Assembly: GCA_037074615.1 (NCBI GenBank)
Contig: CM073562.1
Location: 13,811,001 to 13,875,000, forward strand
Length of the DNA: 64,000 bases
DNA from: Leucaena leucocephala
Taxonomy: Eukaryota > Streptophyta > Magnoliopsida > Fabales > Fabaceae
Direction: 5' to 3'
Below the pieces are notes generated by a model. That model did not search any database. It was given only the letters and a program-made list of their open reading frames with translations, and was not told the origin of the DNA. Positions 26,816-38,008 of the stretch are shown here, one piece after another (the stretch's first letter is position 1; each line of letters begins with the position of its first letter). Made by a program: the position numbers and the translations under genes.

Positions 26816-29284
26816 TTAATGCATTTTCTCTTATTGAAGGCAATGGGTTGGCCAAAAGGAATATGGAAGGCAATGCAATGCAAGACAGTCCCTCGGCAAA
26901 ATTAAATTTAAACTTTTTTTTATACTATCAACTCATATCTAAACATTTTATTTAGATTATATTACTATTAATTAAATATTTAAATAACCAATTAATCTAA
27001 TTTTAAAATTAATGACTATTTTTTTCAATACATATGTCTTTTTTTATAACTCGAACTCTAAACACAAGAGGATCTACTAAAGTTTATACTATTAGACTAA
27101 ATAAAAATTTAAACTTTAATTTACTACTTCTTCAATTTTTAATATAAAATTTATTTAACTAATTTGATCAAATTAAAAAAAATTACTTAATATGATATAT
27201 TTTATTTAAAATAACATAATTATCTTTTTTAATTATCTTCTTCTTTTTTAGTTGATTATTATTCAAGGATATTAATAAGAGTAAATTTAAAAAATTGATA
27301 AATATAAAAAATTATTATATTTAAATTAAAATTAATTTTCTAATCAAATTATGTATTAAAAATTAAAAAAAATATTTTAAGAGAATAATAAGTAAATCTA
27401 ACTATATGTATCATTACTCTTAATTCTCGCCTTACCTACCGTCCTAATATCAAGTATCGGATGGATCTTTCAATCCATTAATGCAAATCAATCACATAAG
27501 CTTGATCCATGGACTTGTACCATTGAACAAAGAACCAAAAAAACAACTTAATCAATCACTTAAGCTGTTTTTTTTAATCAAAACCAAAAAGAGGGTATCA
27601 ATTAGAGTTAATCTAAGTAGTAAGTAGTTCAATATCGTTTAAACGAGGTCTCAAATTTGACCTTTAGCGTATACAGAAAATTTTAGTTAAGAGACTCACT
27701 CAACAAATATAATCGGAATAAAACTCTAATAAATAGAGTAGAAAAAAAAAACCAAAAAATGGGCTTATATCTTCAACCAATCAGCCTTATTTTTCTCCCT
27801 CTTTTGTTCCCTATTTTGAAATCCCCTTAGTGAGGATGACGTTAAGGAAAGTTAAAAGGGGAATTCAGTTGTGATGGGAACGATATTGATAAAGCCATGT
27901 TAACGTGAAGTTCTGCATGGTTTTCAAATGCGATGTTTTTCTTATATTTCCCGCATGATATTCTTGTAATATATCTAATGTTTAATATATTCTCATTCTA
28001 TTCCAAGATGCTAAGGTATTGTTTAATACACATGAGGGAAAAGTAAGTTACATTAATTTAAGGGAGGATAAAAAAAAGTAGAAAAGGTTAATTAATGATA
28101 TTTTTTATTCGATTTAGGAGGAGAGGGGAGAGGAGATGAGTTAATTAAAAATTGATAAATATACCCCTATTCCTTTATTTAAATTTATTTATTCTTTATT
28201 TACAATATTCATATCAAAATTATTATTTTTTTAATTTATGAATCTTAAAATTTTTTATCTTATTTATATACATAATAAAATTAAAAAAATTAAAAAATAT
28301 AATAAAATTTTAACATTATTTCTTATTAATTTTATAATTATTATATATTTTAATATAATATATATTTTAAACATTATTTCTTATTTTATTTTTATAATTT
28401 ATTGATTTTTTTACTTTTTATTATTAAAAGGGAAAATGAATTTTTCAGCCAACCAGCCCATTATTTCTCTTATTCAACCAGCTCATTGTTAAAGTAGTTT
28501 TCTCTTCTCTTATTTTCCTTCTTCATTGTTAAAGTGGAGAAATGAATTTTTCATTTCTCTTCTTCTTCAACCGTGAATGCGGAGACCTTGTCGCCACCAT
28601 CATCAACTTCACTTTTTCCTTTCCTCATCTATTCACCTAAGGCTGACACCAATTCCTCCATCTCTATCATCCACAGGCCGTAATCATCCATCACCCCCAC
28701 TCATATCACCTCCACACCATTCCATTCTAGAGTCGCACGACATCTCCTTCTCCAACAATCTTCGTCTTTGATTTGGTTTTTATTTCTTTTTCTGGTGAGC
28801 TCTTTTCCTTTTCCGTTGATGTCTTGTTTGCTGGTATATGTGGGTGTTATTGTGCTTCTATAGTTTCTACCATTTTTGCATTGTTGGTGGTGACAGCGAT
28901 TTTCTCCTTGTAGATTTTGGCAAAAAGCCAATGGGTTTGGATTGCGATCTTGACCGTAATGGCGATCTTGACAATGAACTGTGTGAGTCGCAACTTCGCT
29001 CTTTAAAAACCTCACAGAGGTGAATGAAGATGAAGATGGTCAGGAATGAATAACCGAAGGGTGGAACTGGAATATCAGAAAATTGGCATGGGCAATTTTG
29101 TCAAAAAATGTGAAAAGTCTCTCACCTCTCCAAAAAATCCGATTTTGGAGGGGTGAGAGAGTGAGGGAGGGGAGCAGAAAAAGACAAAAATGTTTTCCTT
29201 CTCTCCCCTCCCTTTCATTTTATGAACCAAATAGCCATATTCCCCTAACATTTCCTTCAAAAACCTACAACCAAACAATCCCTA

Positions 29285-29745
29285 AGACATTGTTTGGCAT
29301 GAGGAATTTGGAGGGGAAGGGAGAGATTTTGCTCCCCTCCCCTTGTTTGGCTCCATAAAATATTTAGGAGAGGAGGGGAGGGAAAATTTTTGAAAATTTT
29401 TCCTCCCCAAACTTTACCTCCCCTCCAAATTTAGGGGAATTTGGAGGGAAGGTATGAAATTATTATTTTATAATATTAATATACTCATAATTATTTTAAT
29501 ATTATAATATTATCCCTATATTATATTTTATTAAAATATTATATAAAATAATATAAGATAAATTTATTTATATAAAAATATTTTTTCTCCTTTTGTTTTC
29601 TGAACTAAACAAGTTAATATAAAAATTCCTCCTCTCCCCTCCCTTAATCGATCTAAACAAGATAATAATAAAATCCCTTTCATTTCTTTCTTTCTCTTCT
29701 TTTCTATTAAAATTTTTCTCCTCCTCTCTATTAAGCCAAACATAC
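29285..29745. mobile_element. MITE-like repeat with GTTTGGC ends
   Basis: The left end ACATTGTTTGGCATGAGGAA and the right end, read on the minus strand, GGGTATGTTTGGCTTAATAG, are imperfect inverted repeats. Subterminal G-tract and C-tract blocks (GGAGGGGAAGGG, CTCCCCTCCCC) pair with each other, and the centre is AT-rich. A second, similar segment lies directly to the left (about 29080-29280, ending CCAAACAATCCC). Boundaries are approximate. Confidence 0.45.
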
Positions 29746-29955
29746 CCTAAATGTATCAAGTGAGTCTACAGTCTGCACCTGGACCAAATTGTCGTTTTGC
29801 TCCCTTAAATGGCCCATCATTTTGAGGAAACTAATAATTGTGGACGCTATTCAATATGGATAACGTGGCACAATCCTCCGATAGCCTACTGTCCATGTAA
29901 GCACAGGCCATTACTCTCACTCTCAGCTTCACGTCACGCGGAGTCACCGGGAAAT

Positions 29956-31062
29956 ATGGCAGTCTCGGCGGACGGCCTGTTATCTCTCTCATATGCTATC
30001 CAGTTACGTGGAGCAACAGGATTGGTTGATAGGAACTGGGGACTTCTTAAGTTCAGTAATGTAGACTTCATGGGTCGGAAACTGAAACTGAAGTTGAAGC
30101 CAACCCAACTTCAGCAGAAAGGTGATGGGTGCTCAAATAGGACACACATCTGCTCGTCGCTAACTGCTGACATGGCCACCGAATCCAAGGTTAGCTACCT
30201 CACTAAATTAGTGCAACAACGTAAATCAAGCTTGGGAATTATGTTACATGTACAAAGTTTTGATTTTCATTTGACAAGATTTCAACTTTCATTACATCAA
30301 TCTTACGCTTCATTAACGTTAAAACTTCCGTTGTTGATAGAGATAATGAATGATGTGGGTAATTGAGGCTGAAAAACTCTAACCACTGTTGAAAAGTATT
30401 GGGATTTTGATGAATTGGGAAATGGGGTGATGTAGTTGAGGAAATTGGATGCGGAGATAGAGGACTCAAGAACGGTTGTGGCAGTCATACTTGGTGGAGG
30501 AGCTGGCACTCGTCTCTTTCCTCTCACCAAACGCCGCGCCAAACCTGCTGTAAGCCTCTGTCATATTCTTTTACTTTGATTAATCCCATAATTCTAGACA
30601 TATTGTGGGAACCTCGTACATTGGACTCCTTTTTAATGATTGATCCCACAACATTATGAGTTGATTAGATTATGAATAGTAATTTTGTGTGATTTTTGGT
30701 GGCATGATAGGTTCCTATTGGAGGTTCATACAGGCTGATAGATGTACCAATGAGCAATTGCATTAACAGTGGGATCAACAAAGTGTACATTCTGACTCAG
30801 TTCAATTCACAATCACTCAACAGGCACATTGCCCGTGCTTACAGCTCTGGCACTGGAGTCACCTTCGGGGATGGCTTTGTCGAGGTAGACACCTCATCCT
30901 TTGTGAAACATTCATTTTCGTACGATGTTATGCCTTTAAGGATGCTTGTTGTTCTGTTTTTAGGTTCTTGCAGCTACTCAAACTCCAGGACAAGAAGGCA
31001 AGAATTGGTTTCAGGGTACTGCAGATGCTGTGCGTCAGTTCCATTGGCTCTTTGAGGTATTC

Positions 31063-31107
<45 letters not shown>

Positions 31108-34100
31108 GACAAGACAGAATGTAAATGGCGTTAGGATGTTTGGTTTGATAATTTTGAGGATGATTTTGATTGGTGTAGGGTCCAAGAAGTAAGGATCTGG
31201 AAGATGTAGTGATTCTTTCTGGGGATCACCTCTACAGGATGGACTATATGGACTTTGTTAAAGTAACTCCATATTCAAGCCATTTAAAGACTGCTCTTTG
31301 TCTCTCTTAATCTTTCACTTTTGTTAATGCATTCAAAATATCATGACTCTGTGATTTGCAGAGTCATCGGCTGAGCGGTGCAGACATCACTCTTTCTTGT
31401 CTTCCAATGGATGACAGGTAGATTGCTTGCTTCACATATTAACTTTCTCCATAATAACCAATAGGCTTATAGTCTAATGGTATGAGAGCTCCCCCCAATT
31501 CAATCTCGTTTATAACTTCATGCCATTAGTGTTAACCCTTTTAATTAGAAAAAAGGGCTTTCTCCATTATAGAGATTTTTAAAGGAACTTGATCTACAAA
31601 AAAATAGGTTGACAACCAATAGTTGTTGGGATAAATAAAAGAGACTCCATTTTCGTTAAACAAGGTTAAAGGTTCTAATCTTGTGAATAGGAAAAAAATC
31701 ATGCCACGAGAAGTACCTTAATTGGGCCAAATAATGCTAGAATTTGACATAACAGTATTGATATCTGACAACTGGAGACAAGTCAATCATGGATAGCCAT
31801 GTAAATGTCTCTATGGTTGACTTTAATCTATCTATCTCCTATTAAATGGTATGGCAACAATCTGAGATTTTTCATTATCCATCACTTACCTGTGTGTATC
31901 TTTGGGATCACCATGGTTGATTTCCTGTGTCATACTTAAGACTAGCATATATAAGACTATAGCTAGGGCAGCTCAGAGGTCTGTGTTTGCAGATATAATG
32001 AATAGATCTTCAAGTGGATCTGTCATTTCATACTATGATGTTTCTATCCCAAGTTCAATGATTGTTGTCATTTTAAAATTCTACTGTAATGATAGCCGGG
32101 CCTCAGATTTTGGTCTGATGAAGATAGACAACAATGGAAGGATACTCTCATTCAGTGAAAAGCCAAAAGGGGCAGACCTGAAAGCAATGGTAATAATACT
32201 CATGATAACACACCAGAAGTGAGTTTCAGAAATTAAGACTTATTGGTATTTTAGCAATGGTGCTTCATATTTTTAGCAAGTAGATACAACAGTGCTGGGC
32301 CTATCACCAGATGAGGCCAGAGAGAAACCATACATTGCTTCCATGGGAGTTTATGTCTTCAAGAAGGAAATACTTCTAAACCTATTAAGGTACACTAAAT
32401 TTTAAGGCATTTCTGTCTATTCCCCTTTCATCTATATTTGCTAAGTTCTGTAATGTTTATCATTCAGATGGCGTTTTCCCACTGCAAATGACTTTGGATC
32501 CGAAGTCATTCCCGCCTCTGCCGCCGAATTCAACATGAAGGTCTCACTCCATATTTAACCCTAAAGCCTTTAAATACAGTTCTCTATGGTAGCTTATTAC
32601 CATGTAGTTGTATGGCAGAAAGTTCAATTTTACAGATTATGATCTTTAAAATTCTATTTGAAGTGAGCATTTGCATGCAGGCTTATCTTTTCAATGACTA
32701 CTGGGAGGACATAGGAACCATCAGATCCTTCTTTGAGGCAAATCTTGCCCTAACTGAGCATGTGAGTCTCTAACTGATCAACCTTTGGTCCAAGTGAAGA
32801 AGCTATGGAGTCAATTAAACTTGTAAAATTCTCAGCAACAATTTTTTTTTTTAAATCAATCTTAATTTTGGCTTCAAAGTTCATCATTCCATGTCTGAGA
32901 CCTTTAAAACTTAGAGCTTTTGTGTTTTGCAGCCACCCCGGTTTAGTTTTTATGATGCAGCGAAACCAATGTATACATCCAGAAGAAACTTGCCCCCAAC
33001 AAAGATTGAAAATAGTAAGGTTAGTGTCTTTGCCTTTATAAGTTACTCTCTAAGATTTCTGATGCAAACTAAATTGGTTCGGTATCCCATTAGAAGCAAA
33101 AAAGTTTCACGATACAGTATTGTATCAGTTTGTCCAACATTATTTTTTCCCCCTTCGTTTAATCTCCACCTCTTTTTACCTATCTTTAAACTTTGATTCG
33201 ATATAACTCAAACTCTATATTTTAGAAAATAAGACCATATATTTCATTAAACTTAGTGACTAAAGGTGTAAACGGTTTAAACTATAGGGAACGAGTTTTA
33301 ACTAAGTTAAAACTATAGGGATTGAGTTGTATTGATTTAAAATTTAAGGACTGAGTTACAATGGGGTCAAAAATATAGAAACCAAAAGATTAATAATTTT
33401 CCCTTGATTTTAAATACTGATTTTTGTTGTTGTTGTGGATACAGATTGTTGATTCAATCGTATCACATGGAAGCTTCTTGACCGGTTCCTTCATAGAGCA
33501 CAGTGTGGTTGGAATTCGATCCAGAATTAACTCAAACGTTCACTTGAAGGTCTGGTCATAGCAAAATACAGATACCTGATTCCTCAATTGCATAGAATTT
33601 CACAGTTTCACTAATAATTAAGCATCCCAAAATACTCTATGTTCTATAAAAATCTAAAACATAGTTATTTAGCTGTAAAATTTTGCACTTGTATATATAC
33701 ATGCAGGATACTGTGATGCTTGGAGCAGATTTCTATGAAACTGATGCTGAAAGAGAAGCACTATTAGCTGAGGGAAGAGTTCCAATAGGCATAGGAGAAA
33801 ATACCAAAATCAAGTAAATTCTTCATTACTAACCATTTAGTTTCAATCACTGTTATCAAAGCCGTACTGGACCGGACTAGGCCAGTTGAACTAGTTCAAC
33901 CAGAAACCGGTCCCTAGTCCGGTCTGGAATGCTTACATAACCAAACTAATCAAAAGCTAGCCAAAAACAGTTGAACGAGGCAGGAAATAAACCGGACAGG
34001 TCAACATAAGTTGCTCTAGTTTCTCACTACTTCTTACTAATATGCAGAGACTGCATTATTGACAAAAATGCTAGAATTGGAAGGAATGTTGTAATAGCAA

Positions 34101-34177
34101 ACTCCGAGGTATGAATTTTCAAAGACTGGTTCTGGTCAGATACACATTTCATCTCATACCTAATTTCCTTTGCACTG

Positions 34178-34210
<33 letters not shown>

Positions 34211-34540
34211 TGGTGCCGTCCAATCTATATAATTGACCCCACTTCGTATGCTGCTTATATATATATTTAGTATTGAAAGAATTGAGTAGACCAAGTTCCT
34301 GTTTTCATGCTCATATTTTCAGTCTTATATATAATTAACATTTTGATTTGTATCAGGGAAAGCGTGAATTAAGTGGGGCAAATGGTTTAAATGATGAAAT
34401 AGTACTGAATTTTTTTCTGATGTTGGATGAACTTGCAGGGCATACAAGAAGCTGATAGATCTTCTGAAGGGTTGTACATCAGATCTGGTGTTACCATTAT
34501 ATTGAAGAACTCTGTAATTAAAGATGGCTTAGTCATTTAA
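29956..34540 (+). CDS. Glucose-1-phosphate adenylyltransferase large subunit, plastid (ApL1 type)
   Basis: Fifteen exons: 29956-30189, 30436-30549, 30711-30884, 30964-31056, 31179-31262, 31362-31417, 32096-32189, 32277-32389, 32468-32540, 32681-32761, 32933-33019, 33445-33549, 33707-33813, 34048-34108, 34439-34540. All borders are GT/AG and the phases close to 525 aa. The enzyme makes ADP-glucose and pyrophosphate from ATP and glucose 1-phosphate, the committed step of starch synthesis, as part of a plastid heterotetramer with small subunits. The N-terminus (MAVSADGLLSLSYAIQLRG) is a Ser/Thr-rich probable transit peptide. The nucleotide-binding loop GGGAGTRLFPLTKRRAKPAV is at residues 98-117. 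SGDHLYRMDYMDF, SEKPKGADLKAM, YWEDIGTIRSFFEANLAL and SGVTIILKNSVIKDGLVI are family hallmarks, and the end is the usual left-handed beta-helix domain. LKNSVIKDG at the end and SEKPKGADLKA fit large rather than small subunits. The Met at 29956 is preferred over an in-frame Met at 29809 because plastid AGPase large subunits begin with MAVSADG-like sequence. Confidence 0.96.
31063..31104. repeat. TA/CA microsatellite in AGPase intron 4
   Basis: Seven or so TA units are followed by about 14 CA units, ending about 75 bp before the exon 5 acceptor. Confidence 0.9.
33868..33926. repeat. Inverted repeat with internal palindrome in AGPase intron 13
   Basis: GACCGGACTAGG at 33870-33881 is the exact reverse complement of CCTAGTCCGGTC at 33913-33924. 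The loop between them holds the perfect 16-bp palindrome GTTGAACTAGTTCAAC (33885-33900). It is much more GC-rich than its surroundings and looks like a remnant of a dispersed repeat. Confidence 0.75.
34181..34208. repeat. TA microsatellite in AGPase intron 14
   Basis: About 13 TA units lie 70 bp after the exon 14 donor. Confidence 0.9.
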
Positions 34541-34838
34541 AAACTGTTATTCCATTAATTAGGATGGAAAATGAAGAGATATAAGCATGCATCGTGTTAA
34601 TATGTCCTTTTTTTGGTCCTTACAAATTTCAAATGATGTACAAAATACTCTGTTTTTATGTGAATCTCATAATTGAGAACATAATAACATGTGAATATCA
34701 ATGTCTTATATACAAGTCGTGAGAATTTTTCTAGCTCTGCTTCACCGTTATTTGTTATATGTTTTATATTTTATATTGATATTGATTCAGAAGATGTACG
34801 CCTTTATTCTGATTGCTTGCCCACACAAAACTTTACAA

Positions 34839-34876
<38 letters not shown>

Positions 34877-35464
34877 CATCACACACACACACACGCACAC
34901 ACAAACAAGTTGCATGCAAGAGTCCATTTGCGTTATGCTTCCTCACAGAAGAAACATACTTCATATCAACAGTTGAGCATTAAGGTACTTCAAGCGTTGA
35001 CGATCAAGCCGCCTGTAAAACAAAATGTCCATTTGATTCTTTGTCTACAAAATGTTCACAAGACGTACGACAAAGTTTTATGTTGTATAACCTTCCTTCT
35101 TTATTCGGTCTCGGAACATACAACAAAAGTTGAAATAAAGATACTGAGATGAATATATAATCATATAAGAAAAAATAAAATTCATAACAAATACGTAAGA
35201 GTTGATGAGGTGTCTCTATTGAAAAAAAAAATTAGAAAAACATTTGAGCTTATTCTGATATATATAATAAGACAGTTGAAGGCGCTAATGAAGAAGGTAG
35301 ATAGGATAGTAGGAAATCTTCTAAAAATGAGTCAAAAAAGATAAAAAAAAACACTCAATAAAATGATTGGATGAGTTTTTTTTTTTTGGTTAAAAATATC
35401 TAAAGAGTATGATCTATGTAACAAAACTCATTAATAAGGCTTGTTATTGTTGTCGAATTATTGT
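34541..35464. other. AGPase 3' flank, no further gene seen
   Basis: The first few hundred bases are the likely 3' untranslated region of the AGPase gene. A (TA)n(CA)n microsatellite occupies about 34842-34902. Overlapping frames at 34691-35152 run through this microsatellite and show no family feature. Confidence 0.55.
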
Positions 35465-35693
35465 ATACTCTTTTTTTCTTAATATAAAATCTAATATTAG
35501 AGTTGATATCTTAAAATAAGATATATTTTTTATATTTATCAATTTTTTAATTATATTATTAATACTCTCCTAACAATAATTAAGTAAAAAAGGGAGATAA
35601 TAGTTTAAATTAAGTTATTAGAGTATTTTAAGAGATACATCTTATAAACTAATTTAATCAACTCATAATTTAATTAAATTAATTAAACAGTTC
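35465..35693. mobile_element. Degenerate Stowaway-like MITE next to the broken dehydrogenase gene
   Basis: The left end reads TACTCTTTTTTTCTTAATAT, and the interior carries the family phrases ATATTTATCAATTTTTTAAT, CTAACAATAATTAAGTAA and TATTAGAGTATTTTAAGA seen in the clear MITE at 24471-24731. The right end is decayed. It lies about 45 bp beyond the last recognisable dehydrogenase exon. Confidence 0.5.
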
Positions 35694-35738
35694 CAATGTT
35701 ATAGGTAGGAAATATGAGGGCCCTACGAGGAGACATAC

Positions 35739-36980
35739 CATTTGGATGGAGGACTTGACCAGTGAAGTAGGAAGAGTCTTGAAGACAAGCCAGGAACACG
35801 TAACATGGTGCGATCTCAGCAGGCTGAGCTGCTCGATTCATCGGAACATCCGACCCCAGATTCTGGATCATCTCAGGAGGCATCGACGCAGGCTGTAACG
35901 GAGTCCACACCGGCCCCGGCGCCACCGCATTAACACGAATCCCCTTGCTCACCAAATGCAGCGCCAAAGCTCTTGTAAACGCCACAATCGCCCCTTTCGT
36001 CGCCGTGTAGTCCAACTTCATCGGATTCCCACCGTACGCATTCACCGACGTTGAGTTGATTATGGAACTCCCTTCTTTCATGTGCTTCACAGCATGCCTC
36101 ACCAAGAAGAACTGTGAGAAGATATTAGTTCTGAAAACCCTTTCAAGGCGAGCTTCAGTGATGTCGTCGTCTTCATCGAGAGACTTTGTCATGTGTTGTT
36201 CTGCGGCATTGTTAACCAGAATATCAATGCGTCCATATTCTTTGACGACAATATCGATCACTTGCTTGCAATTGTGGTCGTAGCCAATATCAGAAGCAAT
36301 GGCCATGGGGTCTTTGGCATCTGGAGTCTGGCACCGGAGAAGAATCTGCAGAGTGTCGTCCTTGTCTTCTTGTCTTCTTGTCCCTTCACGTAAGTGAAGG
36401 CCACTGTCGCACCTTCCTTGGCAAAAATTATGCATACTGATCTTCCTATTCCTGAGTCTCCTCCTGTCACCAACGCCACCTTTCCCTATATCCAAAACCA
36501 TTGATTCAAATTTGTCAGAAAATAAAGGAGCGAGAAACGTACTTAGTCATATCTTGAACTAGAGTCTAAAGTGGGACGGGAGTAGCAACACGAGAACTCA
36601 ATGGTTGGGTGAGAAACAATTAAGGGAGGCAACCCCTATTTATAGGGTCAGGTAGACCATATTTTTTATGAAGGTAGAATCTCCTATATATTAGGAAACT
36701 TTAACTATTTCCTATCCCTCAATTAGCCTTAATCTCCTTTTTAATTAGGAAGTTCCTATTTCCTAATTAAATACTCTGACTTGGAGGAACCCGGAATCGA
36801 AGTCCCAGATGGCACACAAAATGTAATACAAACAGAATGGCTAATGTCTGTGTATACCCGGAGTTTATTAGAAGGCTCGTAGTCAGGAATCATGGATTGT
36901 GGGGTGGGATCCATGATATGTTCTTTGCCCGGTTGGCTTTGTTGAGTTTGCGGAGGGAACTTATGCTAATTCCTGGCCAT
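35739..36980 (-). pseudogene. Short-chain dehydrogenase/reductase (glucose/ribitol dehydrogenase-like, NADPH-dependent aldehyde reductase type), broken
   Basis: Two exon equivalents on the minus strand: 36980-36858 and 36485-35739 (donor CTCCGG|GTATAC, acceptor TATAG|GGAAAG). Exon 1 reads MARN, then TAG at 36968-36966, then HKFPPQ and QPGKEHIMDPTPQ, the typical N-terminus of seed-type SDRs, so codon 5 (probably Gln) has become a stop. Exon 2 begins GKVALVTGGDSGIGRSV (NADP-binding motif), then shifts frame at a doubled AAGACAAG within 36360-36380. The new frame carries NNAAEQ, INSTSVNAY, the catalytic DYTATKGA (YxxxK) and VAPGPVWTPL, and ends YFTGQVLHPNG at a GTATGT donor. The short final exon expected after HPNG was not found downstream. 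With an early stop, a frameshift and no last exon it is very likely non-functional. Retained introns rule out a processed copy. Confidence 0.88.
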
Positions 36981-37051
36981 TTCTGCAGAATGAACAACAG
37001 ATCGTGAAGAGCCCTTTTTCCTGCTTGAAGATTAAGTGCAGGTAGTATAAT

Positions 37052-37062
37052 CATATATATAA
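37052..37062 (-). promoter_or_regulatory. Candidate TATA box of the dehydrogenase pseudogene
   Basis: ACTTATATATATG on the minus strand lies about 75 bp upstream of the exon 1 ATG at 36980, a normal spacing for a plant core promoter with a short leader. Confidence 0.4.
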
Positions 37063-37168
37063 GTAGGAGGTTGAGTTACAAGTTAAAGAACTACGTGTTG
37101 TGATGATCATGAGCAGAGGATGATGTTGTAGGGATGAGTAATGGCCCTTCAAATGAGCGCATAGGGTT

Positions 37169-37178
37169 GCCACGTGTC
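37169..37178 (-). promoter_or_regulatory. ABRE-like G-box upstream of the dehydrogenase pseudogene
   Basis: On the minus strand the site is GACACGTGGC, a strong ACGT-core abscisic-acid response element, about 190 bp upstream of the ATG. Seed-expressed members of this dehydrogenase family are known to respond to ABA, so the site fits the gene. This is inference from motif and position only. Confidence 0.4.
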
Positions 37179-37184
37179 GCTTAT

Positions 37185-38005
37185 AATGCCAAGGTGACTT
37201 GGGAGCTTCATATGTGGAGGTCTCTTGGTGTAGGACTTGGGATAAGCTCAAGTTTGTGTTGGCCAAGCGGTGGAGTCTAGCTGCATCTTTCTCCCATGTG
37301 GCTGCTTCTCTAAGTTTTTTGTATTCCTTCCTATGAGGTATTTTGAACGATGATTTCAAATTTACTTTGACTTGTTACATAAAGCTGAAAATAAATTACA
37401 TGAAGAGAGAAATTCATGATCTCCAAATAATATTGCATATAATATACTTCTTTAATTATTATTATATAATATATTTAACTAATTTGATTAAATTAAATAA
37501 GTTAATTAAGTTAGTTAATATATTATAATTTTTTTAAAATACCCTAATTATTTTTCTTAATTCACTCACTTTCTACCTTTTTTGATTATTATTGAGGGAA
37601 TATGAATAGGAGTAATTTAAAAAAATAAAAAATATATAAAATAAATTTTATATTTATGATTAAACTTATAGTAGGTACAAGTAACTTAAAGTTGAAAGTT
37701 TGAATATTACTGTGATAGACTTAAATGGTTTCTACAATTGGATCTCAAGGGCAGGAGTGTGGTACTGAAACAATCTAATTGATCGAATTTTCTTAGTGAG
37801 TGTGCATATGTATTATACAAATTCAAACTTAAAAAACAAAAAAAAAATTATGCTTTCGCAGTACTCACTTTTCTTTTAAACATGTGCTACTAACAATTGC
37901 TGCAAAAACCTACAATTTTTCCAGAGCAAGATATAGTATTTGGCACCCTAACATTATGTTTTTGATCTGTCAAGCTCCGGAACTTCGAAGGGTCAATCCC
38001 GTAGA
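37185..38005. other. Intergenic, no gene seen
   Basis: AT-rich. A degenerate Stowaway-like segment lies near 37440-37665 (TTTAACTAATTTGATTAAAT and its partner). No frame is recognised. Confidence 0.5.
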
Positions 38006-38008
38006 TAC

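Larger units (their letters stand above)
25761..29955. other. Divergent intergenic region between the GPI-anchored protein and AGPase genes
   Basis: The two flanking genes point away from each other, so both promoters should lie here. The stretch also contains repeat copy C (26078-26815), a degenerate Stowaway-like segment near 27120-27375 and GTTTGGC-ended, G/C-tract-rich repeats from about 29070 to 29745. The segment 28560-29040 is less AT-rich, with short frames on both strands that I do not recognise. It may be decayed transposon or gene-fragment sequence. Confidence 0.55.

Noticed and set aside
28577..29023. Short frames on both strands (61-104 codons) suggesting a small gene
   Set aside because: No recognised domain, competing frames on both strands and repeat-rich surroundings. 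It may be a decayed fragment, so no gene was called.
29809..29955. Upstream extension of the AGPase first exon from an in-frame Met
   Set aside because: The added 49 residues do not resemble a plastid transit peptide, whereas MAVSADG at 29956 matches known large-subunit starts.
35683..35738. C-terminal tail of the dehydrogenase frame beyond HPNG
   Set aside because: It reads through an intact GTATGT donor into intron or flank and does not resemble any family C-terminus.
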